A stretch of DNA of 64,000 bases from Sphingomonas canadensis (lineage in GTDB: Bacteria > Pseudomonadota > Alphaproteobacteria > Sphingomonadales > Sphingomonadaceae). Both the position numbers and the translations under genes were made by a program. The DNA lies in contig NZ_JAPDRA010000008.1 in the NCBI RefSeq assembly GCF_026013525.1, positions 84,501 to 148,500 of the forward strand, written 5' to 3'. The notes beneath the pieces were generated by a model. That model was not told the DNA's origin, searched no databases, and was given only the letters and a program-made list of their open reading frames with translations. Positions 8,290 through 16,604 of this stretch are shown piece by piece; position 1 is the first letter of the stretch; each line of letters begins with the position of its first letter.

Positions 8290-9566
8290 AGGCGTTTCGC
8301 GGCGAGATACTGCGCGTGCCCCATGATCCCGCGACGGCCGGGGCGGATGCGGTGCGCCACGATCCGGACGGGCTGCTGATCGTCGAGGACGGCATCGTCG
8401 CGGCGGTGGGCACCCACGCCGATCTGGCGCCGCGCTTTCCCGGCGTGCCGGTGACACCGCTGGACGGGCTGATCGTCCCGGGCTTCGTCGATTGCCATGT
8501 CCATTATCCGCAGACGGGCCGCATCGCATCGCATGGCGAGCAGCTCCTGCAATGGCTGGAACGCCACATCTTCCCGGCCGAGGCCGCCTTCGCCGATCGC
8601 GCGCATGCGGACGAGACCGCCGCCTTCTTCCTCGACGAGCTGCTGCGCAACGGCACCACGAGCGCGCTCGTCTTCGCCACCGTCCATGAAGGATCGGTCG
8701 ACGCGCTGTTCGAAGCGGCGCTGGCGCGCGACATGCGGGTGACGTCGGGCAAGGTGCTGATGGACCTCGGCCCGCCCGGCCTGCGCGACACGCCCGCCAG
8801 CGGCCGCGCCGAGAGCGAGGCGCTGATCGCCCGGTGGCGGGGGCGCGGGCGGCTGGGCTATGCCGTCACCCCGCGCTTCGCGCTTACCTCCAGCGACGCA
8901 CAGCTCGCCGAGACGGGCGCGCTGCTCGCCGCGCATCCGGATGCGATGCTGCACACCCATCTGTGCGAAAGCCATGGCGAGATCGCCGCGGTGGAGGCGC
9001 GGTTCGGCGGCGATTATCTGGGCGCCTATGAACGCTTTGGGCTGGTCGGGCCGCGATCGGTGTTCGCCCATTGCGTGCATATGAGCGACGACGCCTTCGC
9101 GCGCATGGCGGCGGCGGGCGCGGGGATCGCTTTCTGCCCCACCAGCAACCTGTTCCTGGGTTCGGGCCTGTTCGATCTGGCCGCGGTGGACCGCCATGGC
9201 GTGCGCACCGGCATCGGCACCGATGTGGGCGCGGGGACCAGCTTCTCGGTGCTCCATACGCTGGGCGAGGCCTATAAGGTCTGCCAGTTGCGCGGATGCA
9301 GCCTTGATCCCTTCCGCGCGCTGCACCTGGCCACCGCGGGCGGCGCGCGGGTGATGGGCATCGGCGATCACGTGGGCGGGCTGGAACCGGGACAGGAGGC
9401 GGATTTCGCCGTGCTCGATTGCGCCGCCACCCCGCTGCTGGCACGGCGCACGGCGGGGGCATCGCTCCACGACCGGCTGTTCGCGTTGCAGGTACTGGGC
9501 GACGATCGTGCGATCGCCAGCACCTGGCTGCGCGGCAGCCGCGCCTATAGCCGCAAAGAGAAATAG
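8286..9566 (+). CDS. guaD: guanine deaminase
   Basis: 426 residues of the amidohydrolase superfamily. It deaminates guanine to xanthine and so feeds the xanthine dehydrogenase. Zinc-binding and catalytic motifs are in order: HVH at 71-73 in FVDCHVHYPQT, the HTHLCESHGEI segment, AHCVHMSD, and GTDVGAGTS near residue 310. The start overlaps the xdhC stop (ATGA at 8286-8289) and the stop directly abuts the next start codon. Length agrees with bacterial GuaD. Confidence 0.94.
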   Translation: MKAFRGEILRVPHDPATAGADAVRHDPDGLLIVEDGIVAAVGTHADLAPRFPGVPVTPLDGLIVPGFVDCHVHYPQTGRIASHGEQLLQWLERHIFPAEAAFADRAHADETAAFFLDELLRNGTTSALVFATVHEGSVDALFEAALARDMRVTSGKVLMDLGPPGLRDTPASGRAESEALIARWRGRGRLGYAVTPRFALTSSDAQLAETGALLAAHPDAMLHTHLCESHGEIAAVEARFGGDYLGAYERFGLVGPRSVFAHCVHMSDDAFARMAAAGAGIAFCPTSNLFLGSGLFDLAAVDRHGVRTGIGTDVGAGTSFSVLHTLGEAYKVCQLRGCSLDPFRALHLATAGGARVMGIGDHVGGLEPGQEADFAVLDCAATPLLARRTAGASLHDRLFALQVLGDDRAIASTWLRGSRAYSRKEK

Positions 9567-10535
9567 ATGCTGCGCAAATTCCTGTCGGTCTTCGAACCCT
9601 TCATCCTCACGCTGGTGGGCACCGTGGTGCTGGCCTCGCTGCTGCCGCCGCGGGGAGCGATGGTGGCGGTGTTCGAGGGGATTGCCGACGCCGGCATCGT
9701 CCTGCTGTTCTTCCTTCACGGCGCCAAGCTCTCGCGCGAGGCGATCGTCGCTGGGGCAAGGAACTGGCGGCTGCACCTGGCGGTGTTCCTTTCCACCTAT
9801 GCGCTGTTCCCGCTGCTGGGGCTGGGCGCGCAGGCCAGCGGCATCCTGCCGCCAGCGCTGGCGGCGGGGATGCTGTTCCTCACGCTGCTGCCCTCCACCG
9901 TGCAATCCTCGATCGCCTTCACCGCGATGGCGCGCGGCAATGTGGCGGCGGCGGTGTGCAGCGCCAGCTTCTCCAACCTGATCGGCATCTTCCTGACGCC
10001 CGCGCTGGTCGCGCTGCTGATGCGCAGCAACGGGATGACCGTGTCCTTCGCGTCGATCCAGACGATCCTGCTGCAACTGCTGCTGCCCTTCGCGCTGGGG
10101 CACCTGCTGCGCCCGGCGATCGGCGGATGGGTGGCGCGGCACAAGCAGCTTGTGACGATCGTCGATCGCGGTTCGATCCTGCTGGTGGTGTACACCGCGT
10201 TCGGCGCGGCTGTGGTGGCGGGCATCTGGCAACAGCTTTCGGCGGCGGACCTGGCGCTGGTGCTGCTGGTGTGCCTGGTGATCCTGGCGATCGTGCTGGG
10301 CGCCACCTGGGGCGTGGCGCGGGCGATGGGCCTGCCGCGCGAGGACGCCATCGTGCTGCTGTTCTGCGGGTCGAAGAAGAGCCTGGTTTCGGGCGTGCCG
10401 ATGGCGGGCGTGCTGTTCCCGGCCGCGCAGGTCGGCATGGTGATCCTGCCGATGATGCTGTTCCACCAGCTTCAGCTCATCGCCTGCGCGCTGATCGCCC
10501 GGCGCCTGGCCCAGTCCGCCGCGCCAGCGGACTGA
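9567..10535 (+). CDS. bile acid:sodium symporter-family carrier (SBF-like)
   Basis: 322 residues, about ten hydrophobic segments, no signal peptide; an inner-membrane protein of the SBF/BASS-like superfamily (the YfeH-like branch), with LLPSTVQSSIAFTAMARGN and LFCGSKKSLVSGVP as recognisable conserved stretches. The start codon follows the guaD stop with no intervening base, so it is the last gene of the purine operon. No nucleobase transporter of the NCS1 or NCS2 families is seen in the window. I infer, without direct proof, that it moves a purine, urate or a pathway product. Confidence 0.8.
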   Translation: MLRKFLSVFEPFILTLVGTVVLASLLPPRGAMVAVFEGIADAGIVLLFFLHGAKLSREAIVAGARNWRLHLAVFLSTYALFPLLGLGAQASGILPPALAAGMLFLTLLPSTVQSSIAFTAMARGNVAAAVCSASFSNLIGIFLTPALVALLMRSNGMTVSFASIQTILLQLLLPFALGHLLRPAIGGWVARHKQLVTIVDRGSILLVVYTAFGAAVVAGIWQQLSAADLALVLLVCLVILAIVLGATWGVARAMGLPREDAIVLLFCGSKKSLVSGVPMAGVLFPAAQVGMVILPMMLFHQLQLIACALIARRLAQSAAPAD

Positions 10536-10704
10536 GTCCGGACCGGCCCTATTGCATTTGCCGCGATAGAGGCAGACCCTTTCCCTATCGGCACCCGCGC
10601 CGACTCGCCCTGAGCCGGCGCATATTGCCGAAGTGACGCGATTTCCGGCCAGCCGGACGTTGCCTTCCGGCTGCCTGGACATCGCCCTGGCAGGAGGTAC
10701 GGCA

Positions 10705-12732
10705 ATGAAAGGAACCAGCCACGGCACAAGAGCCATCGCGCTCGTCGGACCGGCGGGCGCGGGCAAGACCAGTCTGGCCGAGGCGCTGCTCTTCGCTTCC
10801 GGCGCGATCGCGCGCCAAGGGCAGGTGGCGGCCGGCACCAGCACCGGCGATGCGAGCCCCGAGGCGCGGGCGCGCGGCGGATCGACCGAGCTGAACCTGA
10901 TGCGCCTCGATTTCATGGGCGAGGATTTCGTGATTGCCGACGCCCCCGGATCGCCGGGACTGGCGGAGGATGCCGCCGCCGCCGTGCTGGCCGCGGATCT
11001 GGCGCTGGTGGTGATCGATTCCGATCCCGCGCGCGCCGCGCTGGCCGAGCCGGTGCTGCGCTGGCTGGAGGGGCATCGCGTGCCCCATGCCGTATTCGTC
11101 AACAAGATCGATCAGGCGCGCGGCACGATCGAGGAGCTGCTGGAAGCGCTCCAGCCGATGAGCGCGGCGGCGCTGGTCGCGCGCCAGATCCCCATCCGGC
11201 GCGACGGCCAGGTGACCGGCTTCGTCGATCTCGCGCTCGAACGCGCCTTTCTCTACCAGTCCGGCCGCGCATCGCAGCAGGTGCCGATCGCGGCGGATCT
11301 GCGCGAGGCCGAGACCGCAGCGCGCTTCCACATGCTCGAACAGCTCGCCGATCATGACGACGCGCTGCTCGAACAGCTCATATCGGACGAGACGCCCAGC
11401 CTGGACACGGTCTGCGCCGATATCACGCGCGAGACCGGGGCCGGGCTGGTGGTGCCCGTGCTGTTCGGATCGGCGGTCAACGGCTTCGGCGTGCGCCGCC
11501 TGCTCAAGATGCTGCGCCACGACGCCCCCACCGCGGAGCAGACCGCCCGGCGGCTGGGCATCGAAGGGCCGGCGGCGCAGGTGGTGAAGATCCTCCACGG
11601 CTCGGGCGTGGGCCGGCTGGCCATCGCGCGCGTGTTCGGCGGAGCGCTGAACGAGGGTGCAGAGCTGACGGGCAACGCGGGCAAGGCGCGTTCGGGCGCG
11701 CTGTTCACGCTCCAGGGCGCCGCCACCGCCAAGGTGCCCCGGGCCGATCCGGGCGACATCGTGGGCATCGCCAAGGCCGACAGCGTGCATCCGGGCGAGC
11801 TGCTGGGGCTGGCGGGCAAGCCCGCGCGCGGCGGCGTGCTGATCGATCCGCCGGTCGCCAATTGCGCGCTGGCGATCGCCGCGCAGGACCATCGCGACGA
11901 CGTGCGCCTCGCCACCGCGCTCGCCCGGCTGACCGAGGAGGACCCCGCGCTCGGCTGGCGCCAGGACGAGGCCGCGCGCGAGACGCTGTTGCTCGGCGCC
12001 AGCGAGGATCACCTCGCCATCGCGCTGGAGCGGCTGCGGCGGCGCTATGGCGTGGCGGTGGCGGTGCGCCCGCCGCGCGTCGCCTATCGCGAATCGATCC
12101 GCAGGCCGGCCACCCAGCGCGGGCGCCACAAGAAGCAATCGGGCGGCCACGGCCAATATGGCGATTGCGTGATCGAGATCCGCCCGCTGGAACGCGGCGA
12201 AGGCTTTCGCTTCGAAGACCGGATCACCGGCGGCGCGATCCCGAAACAATGGATTCCGGCGGTGGAGATGGGCGTGCGCGACGCGATGGCGCGCGGGCCG
12301 CTGGGCTTCCCGGTGGTGGACGTGGTGGTGACGCTGGTGGACGGATCGTTCCACAGCGTCGACAGCTCTGAGCTGGCGTTCCGCACCGCGGGGCGGATGG
12401 CGATGGCCGAGGCGCTGGCCGCCGCCGCGCCCTATCTGCTCGAACCGGTGGCCCAGGTGACGATCCGCGCGCCGGGCAGCGCCACTTCGCGCATCACCAG
12501 CGCGGTGGCCGGCCGGCGCGGCCAGATGCTGGGCTTCGCCGCCGCGCAGGGCTGGTCGCGCTGGGACGAGATCGCGCTGCTGCTGCCGGAGGCGGAGCTG
12601 CACGGGCTGGAGGCGGAGCTGCGCTCGCTCAGCCAGGGCATGGCGCGATATGAGGCGAAGTTCGACCATCTGGCCGAGGTCGCCGCCAAGCTGGCCCAGG
12701 AAATCGCGCGAAGGGAGCAGGCCGCGGCCTGA
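10705..12732 (+). CDS. EF-G-like translational GTPase (divergent FusA2-type)
   Basis: 675 residues with the five-domain EF-G layout. The start ATG at 10705 has AGGAGG seven bases upstream; the longer reading from 10633 lacks this. The P-loop is GPAGAGKT rather than the AHxDAGKT of ordinary EF-G. The switch I block reads ARARGGST instead of RGITI, the G3 box is DAPG, and NKID is intact. Domains III-V are well kept (GGHGQYGD, then a complete domain IV). It is therefore a paralogue of unknown task, not the housekeeping fusA, and it stands apart from ribosomal protein genes. Confidence 0.85.
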   Translation: MKGTSHGTRAIALVGPAGAGKTSLAEALLFASGAIARQGQVAAGTSTGDASPEARARGGSTELNLMRLDFMGEDFVIADAPGSPGLAEDAAAAVLAADLALVVIDSDPARAALAEPVLRWLEGHRVPHAVFVNKIDQARGTIEELLEALQPMSAAALVARQIPIRRDGQVTGFVDLALERAFLYQSGRASQQVPIAADLREAETAARFHMLEQLADHDDALLEQLISDETPSLDTVCADITRETGAGLVVPVLFGSAVNGFGVRRLLKMLRHDAPTAEQTARRLGIEGPAAQVVKILHGSGVGRLAIARVFGGALNEGAELTGNAGKARSGALFTLQGAATAKVPRADPGDIVGIAKADSVHPGELLGLAGKPARGGVLIDPPVANCALAIAAQDHRDDVRLATALARLTEEDPALGWRQDEAARETLLLGASEDHLAIALERLRRRYGVAVAVRPPRVAYRESIRRPATQRGRHKKQSGGHGQYGDCVIEIRPLERGEGFRFEDRITGGAIPKQWIPAVEMGVRDAMARGPLGFPVVDVVVTLVDGSFHSVDSSELAFRTAGRMAMAEALAAAAPYLLEPVAQVTIRAPGSATSRITSAVAGRRGQMLGFAAAQGWSRWDEIALLLPEAELHGLEAELRSLSQGMARYEAKFDHLAEVAAKLAQEIARREQAAA

Positions 12733-12741
12733 CCCCGGTTA

Positions 12742-12801
12742 CCTGCCCCGGGGGCAACCCCACCCCCCGGACAGGCCGGGGCGGACTGGAGTCGGTTTTT
12801 T
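12742..12801. terminator. imperfect hairpin followed by a T run, possible terminator
   Basis: CCTGCCCCGGGGG at 12742-12754 pairs with CCCCCCGGACAGG at 12763-12775 with two mismatches. A run of six T follows at 12796-12801, rather far from the stem. It lies between the convergent EF-G-like gene and the hydratase gene. Confidence 0.4.
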
Positions 12802-12828
12802 ACGGCACCAGCCCGCTCCGGCCGGACG

Positions 12829-13641
12829 CTACCCCGCCTGGGCTGCCCGTAGCGCGGGCTGGGCGGCGGCGATCGTGCAGCGCACCTCCAGCGCGTCGCC
12901 GAAGCGTGCCACCGCCTCCTCGCCCACCTGCATCTCGTGGACGCCGTTCACCGCGCCCGTGGATATCCATTGGCCGGGCTCCAGCGCGATGCCGCGCTCC
13001 GCCGCCAGCGCGAACAGGAAGGCGGCCGCGCCGAACGGCCCGTCCAACATGTCCTTCGCCATCGCCGGGCCGGTATCGCGCCCGTCGATCAGCAGCGTGA
13101 CCGGCCAGCGCAGGAATTCGCATCCGCGCCAGTCAGGAACCGGCGGGCCGATCACCAGCCCATGGTTGTTGCCGAAATCGGATACGGTGACGGTCGGCCC
13201 GTCCTCGTTGATCCGCGCATAGGGCGAGCTTGCGATCTCGATGCCGACATGCACCGCGTCGATCAGCGCCACGGCCTCGGCATGGGTATAGCTGCGCTTG
13301 GCGGGATCGGGCCGCGCGCCGATGCGCAGCAGGAATTCCGCCTCCGCCGCGGCAAACCCGCCCACGAACACCGGCATCGCGGGCGCAGGCTCCGCGGTGA
13401 CGACATGCCCGGCAAAGATCGGCCCGGCCAGCCGGTCCGACCCCAGGCGAGTCGCCAGCGGTTCGTGGATGCGCCCGACCTTCCAGCCTGCGACGGGCTC
13501 GCCCGCCAGCGTGATCGCGCGTGCCTGGATCGCATAGGCATCGCCGAGCGTCGCGGGGATCGCGCCGGGATAGGCGGCAATCGCACGCGCGTCGCGCCGC
13601 GCCGCCACAAATGCCTGCGCGATGCGCTCGCCCTCGTTCAT
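12829..13641 (-). CDS. 2-keto-4-pentenoate hydratase-type protein (fumarylacetoacetate hydrolase superfamily)
   Basis: 270 residues. The C-terminal FAH-like domain shows the AAAEAEFLLRIG block, AVHVGIEIASSPY and DFGNNHGLVIG, which are typical of hydratases and decarboxylases of the catechol meta-cleavage type (MhpD/DmpE). I took the ATG at 13641 because GAGG lies five bases upstream; an ATG at 13662 is possible. It is transcribed away from the LacI gene and shares an operator-like palindrome with it, so it probably belongs to the uronate regulon. A role on a keto-deoxy sugar acid is plausible but unproven. Confidence 0.75.
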   Translation of the reverse strand: MNEGERIAQAFVAARRDARAIAAYPGAIPATLGDAYAIQARAITLAGEPVAGWKVGRIHEPLATRLGSDRLAGPIFAGHVVTAEPAPAMPVFVGGFAAAEAEFLLRIGARPDPAKRSYTHAEAVALIDAVHVGIEIASSPYARINEDGPTVTVSDFGNNHGLVIGPPVPDWRGCEFLRWPVTLLIDGRDTGPAMAKDMLDGPFGAAAFLFALAAERGIALEPGQWISTGAVNGVHEMQVGEEAVARFGDALEVRCTIAAAQPALRAAQAG

Positions 13642-13677
13642 CCCCGCCTCGTCACGTTCCATTGCGCCGTGCTTATG

Positions 13678-13694
13678 GGAAACCGGTGTCAGTA
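13678..13694. promoter_or_regulatory. LacI-type operator, copy 1 (hydratase/LacI intergenic)
   Basis: AACCGGTGTCA at 13681-13691 is the inverted form of TGACACCGGTT. It sits 37 bases before the hydratase start and 50 bases before the LacI-family gene, fitting control of both promoters including autoregulation. Confidence 0.7.
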
Positions 13695-13743
13695 GCAAGC
13701 GTCCTCGCGAAAGCGGCGGCTTGCGCGATGGCGCGGGTGCGGT

Positions 13744-14796
13744 ATGTCTCGCGGGACAATGCGCAAGCCCGCCCAGCCGACGATCAACGACGTCGCCCGC
13801 ATCGCCGGCGTCTCCAAGAAGACGGTGAGCCGCGTCATCAACCGCTCGCCCCTGCTCAACGAGGATACGCGCCGCCGCGTGGAGCAGGTGATCGCGGAGC
13901 TGGGCTACACGCCCAATCCCCAGGCGCGCGCGCTGGCGCTGCGCCGCAACTTCCTGATCGGGCTGATCCACGACAATCCGAACGCGCAGATGGTGCTCAA
14001 CGTCCAGCACGGCCTGCTGGAGGTGCTGCGCGATACCGAGTTCGAGCTGATCCTGCATCCGGTGGACCGCGGATCGCCGACGATGCTCGACGATATCCGC
14101 GCCTTCCTGGAGAAGCAGCGGCCCTATGGCGTGATGCTGTTGCCGCCGATCAGCGAGAATGATTCGCTGGCGGAGCTCTGCGCCGGGCTGGGCGTGCGCT
14201 ATGTCCGCATGGGCTCCGCGCCGCTGGACGAGGCGGCGAACATGGTCGCGTCGAACGATCGCGAGGCGGTGCGCGGCGCGGTGGAGCATCTGATCGCCGC
14301 GGGGCACCGCCGGATCGGGCTGATCGCCGGGCCGCACGGCTTCCGCTCGGCGGTCGAGCGCCAGGCGGGCTATGAGGAGGCGATCGAGGCCGCCGGGCTG
14401 CCGCTCCAGCGCACGCTGATCGTGCATGGCGACTACCGGTTCGAATCGGGGATGCGCGCGGCGGAGCGGCTGCTCGACCTCGCACCGCGCCCCACCGCGG
14501 TGTTCAGCTCGAACGACGAGATGGCGGCGGGCGTGCTGCATGTCGCGCACCAGCGCGGACTCACCGTGCCGCAGGACCTGTCGATCGTCGGCTTCGACGA
14601 TACGCCGATCGCCTCGCACATCTGGCCGCCGCTCACCACGGTGCGCTGGCCGATCGCGACGATGGCGCGCGCCGCCGCGCTGAAGCTGGTCGGCGGCGCG
14701 GGCGGCGCGCGGCCGGGCGAGGACGGCGAGGCGTCGCTGTTCGTCTCCACGCTGATCCGCCGCGCCTCGGTTGCGCCGCCGCCCGGCGCGGGATGA
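13744..14796 (+). CDS. LacI-family transcriptional regulator of the pectin/uronate locus
   Basis: 350 residues. The N-terminal LacI helix-turn-helix reads TINDVARIAGVSKKTVSRVI and continues with the hinge region ELGYTPNPQARALALRR. A periplasmic-binding-protein-like effector domain follows (FLIGLIHDNPN, GHRRIGLIAGP, AVFSSNDEMAAG, SIVGFDDTPIA). Two start codons are possible, ATG 13744 and ATG 13759; the second removes five residues before the helix-turn-helix. It stands at the head of kduI-kduD and near five copies of a palindromic site, so it very probably represses these genes and responds to a uronate intermediate, as KdgR-type regulators do. Confidence 0.9.
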   Translation: MSRGTMRKPAQPTINDVARIAGVSKKTVSRVINRSPLLNEDTRRRVEQVIAELGYTPNPQARALALRRNFLIGLIHDNPNAQMVLNVQHGLLEVLRDTEFELILHPVDRGSPTMLDDIRAFLEKQRPYGVMLLPPISENDSLAELCAGLGVRYVRMGSAPLDEAANMVASNDREAVRGAVEHLIAAGHRRIGLIAGPHGFRSAVERQAGYEEAIEAAGLPLQRTLIVHGDYRFESGMRAAERLLDLAPRPTAVFSSNDEMAAGVLHVAHQRGLTVPQDLSIVGFDDTPIASHIWPPLTTVRWPIATMARAAALKLVGGAGGARPGEDGEASLFVSTLIRRASVAPPPGAG

Positions 14797-14820
14797 ACGC
14801 CGCGGCGGGTTGAAAAGGCT

Positions 14821-14838
14821 CCTGACACCGGTTACCAG
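14821..14838. promoter_or_regulatory. LacI-type operator, copy 2 (upstream of kduI)
   Basis: TGACACCGGTTACC at 14823-14836, 32 bases before the kduI start codon. Same core as the copies at 13681, 20169, 20325 and 24257. Confidence 0.75.
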
Positions 14839-14867
14839 CCGGGACCGCGATACCCAGGGAGAGAGCG

Positions 14868-15710
14868 ATGTTCGAGCGCACCTATTACGCCACCCATCCG
14901 GACATGATGGAGTGCGTCTCCAACGACGAGCTGCGCGACCGCTATCTGATCCAGGGGCTGTTCCGCACGGGCGAGTGCGTGCTCAACTATACCCATGCGG
15001 AGCGCTTCGTGATCGGCGGCGTCGCGGTGGGCGATGCCCCGGTGAAGCTGCCCGACCAGACCGAGCCTGCGTCGGCCGCCGGCCACCCCTTCCTGGAGCG
15101 CCGCGAGCTGGCGATCGTCAACGTGGGCAAGGTGGAGGGCACGGTGACCGTGGACGGCACCGCCTATACGCTGGGCAACAAGGACTGCCTCTACGTCACC
15201 ATGGGCGCGAAGGAGGTGGTCTTCGCGGGCGCGGGCGCGCGCTTCTATCTCGCCTCCTGCCCCGCGCATAAGGCGTTCCAGACGCGCAAGCTCTCGATCG
15301 CCGACGCCAACGCGCTGGAGCGCGGCAGCCTGGCCGAATCGAACGAGCGGACCATCTTCCAGCTCGTCATCCCCGGCATCTGCGACAGCGCGCAGCTCGT
15401 GATGGGCCTCACGGTGCTGAAGGAAGGCAGCGTGTGGAACACCATGCCCCCGCACATCCACGAGCGCCGCAGCGAGATCTATTTCTATTTCGAGCTCGAC
15501 GATCTGGAGAAGGATCGCGTGATGCACTTCATGGGCGAGGGCGAAGCGACCCGCCACATCGTGATGCAGAACGAAGAGGCGGTGATCAGCCCGCCCTGGT
15601 CGATCCACATGGGCGCGGGCACCAAGGCCTATGCCTTCATCTGGGCGATGGCGGGCGAGAACCAGGATTATACCGACATGAACGTGCTGGATATCTGCCA
15701 GCTCGCCTGA
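14868..15710 (+). CDS. kduI: 5-dehydro-4-deoxy-D-glucuronate isomerase
   Basis: 280 residues, matching KduI length. It isomerises 4-deoxy-L-threo-5-hexosulose uronate, the product of unsaturated oligogalacturonate breakdown, to 3-deoxy-D-glycero-2,5-hexodiulosonate. The zinc ligands expected for the cupin fold are visible as His196, His198, Glu203 and His247 ([12 protein letters not shown] and WSIHMG). GGAGAGAG precedes the ATG. An operator-like palindrome lies 32 bases upstream. It forms a transcription unit with kduD. Confidence 0.95.
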   Translation: MFERTYYATHPDMMECVSNDELRDRYLIQGLFRTGECVLNYTHAERFVIGGVAVGDAPVKLPDQTEPASAAGHPFLERRELAIVNVGKVEGTVTVDGTAYTLGNKDCLYVTMGAKEVVFAGAGARFYLASCPAHKAFQTRKLSIADANALERGSLAESNERTIFQLVIPGICDSAQLVMGLTVLKEGSVWNTMPPHIHERRSEIYFYFELDDLEKDRVMHFMGEGEATRHIVMQNEEAVISPPWSIHMGAGTKAYAFIWAMAGENQDYTDMNVLDICQLA

Positions 15711-15714
15711 AGCT

Positions 15715-15811
15715 CCCCTCCCGCTTGCGGGAGGGGTTGGGGGAGGGAAGGTTCCCTCCCGCCAGACAGAGGGACAAGCCCTCCCCTGCCCCCTCCCGCA
15801 AGCGGGAGGGG
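15715..15811. repeat. two inverted copies of a perfect 22-base palindromic repeat
   Basis: Hairpin 1 at 15715-15736 has arms CCCCTCCCGC and GCGGGAGGGG around TT. Hairpin 2 at 15790-15811 has the same arms around AA, so it is the same unit in the opposite orientation. The arrangement is that of a REP doublet. It fills most of the 123-base gap between kduI and kduD and could modulate read-through or message stability. Confidence 0.7.
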
Positions 15812-15833
15812 AACGGGGCTGGAGAGGACACCA

Positions 15834-16604
15834 ATGACCCAAGCCTTCGATCTCAGCGGAAAGGTGGCGCTGGTCACCGGGGCGAACACCGGAATCGGCC
15901 AGGGCATCGCGCTGGCGCTTGCCGCGGCGGGCGCGGACGTGGCCGCCGCGGGCCGCACGCCTGCCGCCGAAACCGTTGAAAAGGCCCGCGCCCTCGGCCG
16001 CCGGGCGGAGATCATCTCCGCCGATCTCTCCACGATCGAGCCTGTGGGCAGGGTTGTGGACGAATGCGTGGACAGGCTGGGGGCGATCGATATCCTGGTC
16101 AACAACGCCGGCATCATCCGCCGCGCCGACAGCCTGGAGTTCAGCGAGGCGGACTGGGACGCGGTGATCGACACCAACCTGAAATCGGTGTTCTTCCTCT
16201 GCCAGGCCGCGGGCCGCCGCATGGTCGCCCGGCACGAAGCCGAGGGCGTGCGCGGCAAGATCATCAACATCGCGTCGATGCTCAGCTTCCAGGGCGGAAT
16301 CCGCGTGCCCAGCTATACCGCGTCCAAATCGGGCGTGGCGGGGCTAACCAAGCTGCTGGCGTGCGAATGGGCGGCGAAGGGGATCAACGTCAACGCGATC
16401 GCCCCCGGCTATATCGCGACCAACAATACCGAGGCGCTGCAGGCCGACGAGACGCGCAACCGCCAGATTCTGGAGCGCATTCCGGCGGCGCGCTGGGGAT
16501 CGCCGGAGGATATGGGCGGCGCCGCCGTGTTCCTCGCCTCCTCCGCTTCCGATTATGTGCAGGGCCATGTCCTGGCGGTGGACGGGGGCTGGCTGGCGCG
16601 ATGA
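15834..16604 (+). CDS. kduD: 2-dehydro-3-deoxy-D-gluconate 5-dehydrogenase
   Basis: 256 residues, classical short-chain dehydrogenase. It has TGANTGIGQGIA near residue 17, the NNAG motif (LVNNAGIIRR), the catalytic SYTASKSG (Tyr and Lys), and a C-terminus ending GGWLAR. It reduces 2,5-diketo-3-deoxygluconate to 2-keto-3-deoxygluconate after KduI. A GGAGAGGA stretch lies upstream of the ATG. It overlaps the esterase start (ATGA at 16601-16604). Confidence 0.93.
   Translation: MTQAFDLSGKVALVTGANTGIGQGIALALAAAGADVAAAGRTPAAETVEKARALGRRAEIISADLSTIEPVGRVVDECVDRLGAIDILVNNAGIIRRADSLEFSEADWDAVIDTNLKSVFFLCQAAGRRMVARHEAEGVRGKIINIASMLSFQGGIRVPSYTASKSGVAGLTKLLACEWAAKGINVNAIAPGYIATNNTEALQADETRNRQILERIPAARWGSPEDMGGAAVFLASSASDYVQGHVLAVDGGWLAR

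Noticed and set aside
8067..12669. Long - strand open frames opposite guaD, the carrier and the EF-G-like gene
   Set aside because: They show no family motifs and a His/Arg/Gln-rich composition typical of antisense frames in G+C-rich DNA; the + strand genes are unambiguous.
12730..12744. TGACCCCGGTTACC, one base from the LacI-type operator
   Set aside because: It overlaps the stop codon of the EF-G-like gene and lies behind, not before, the hydratase gene. One mismatch at a core position makes chance more likely.
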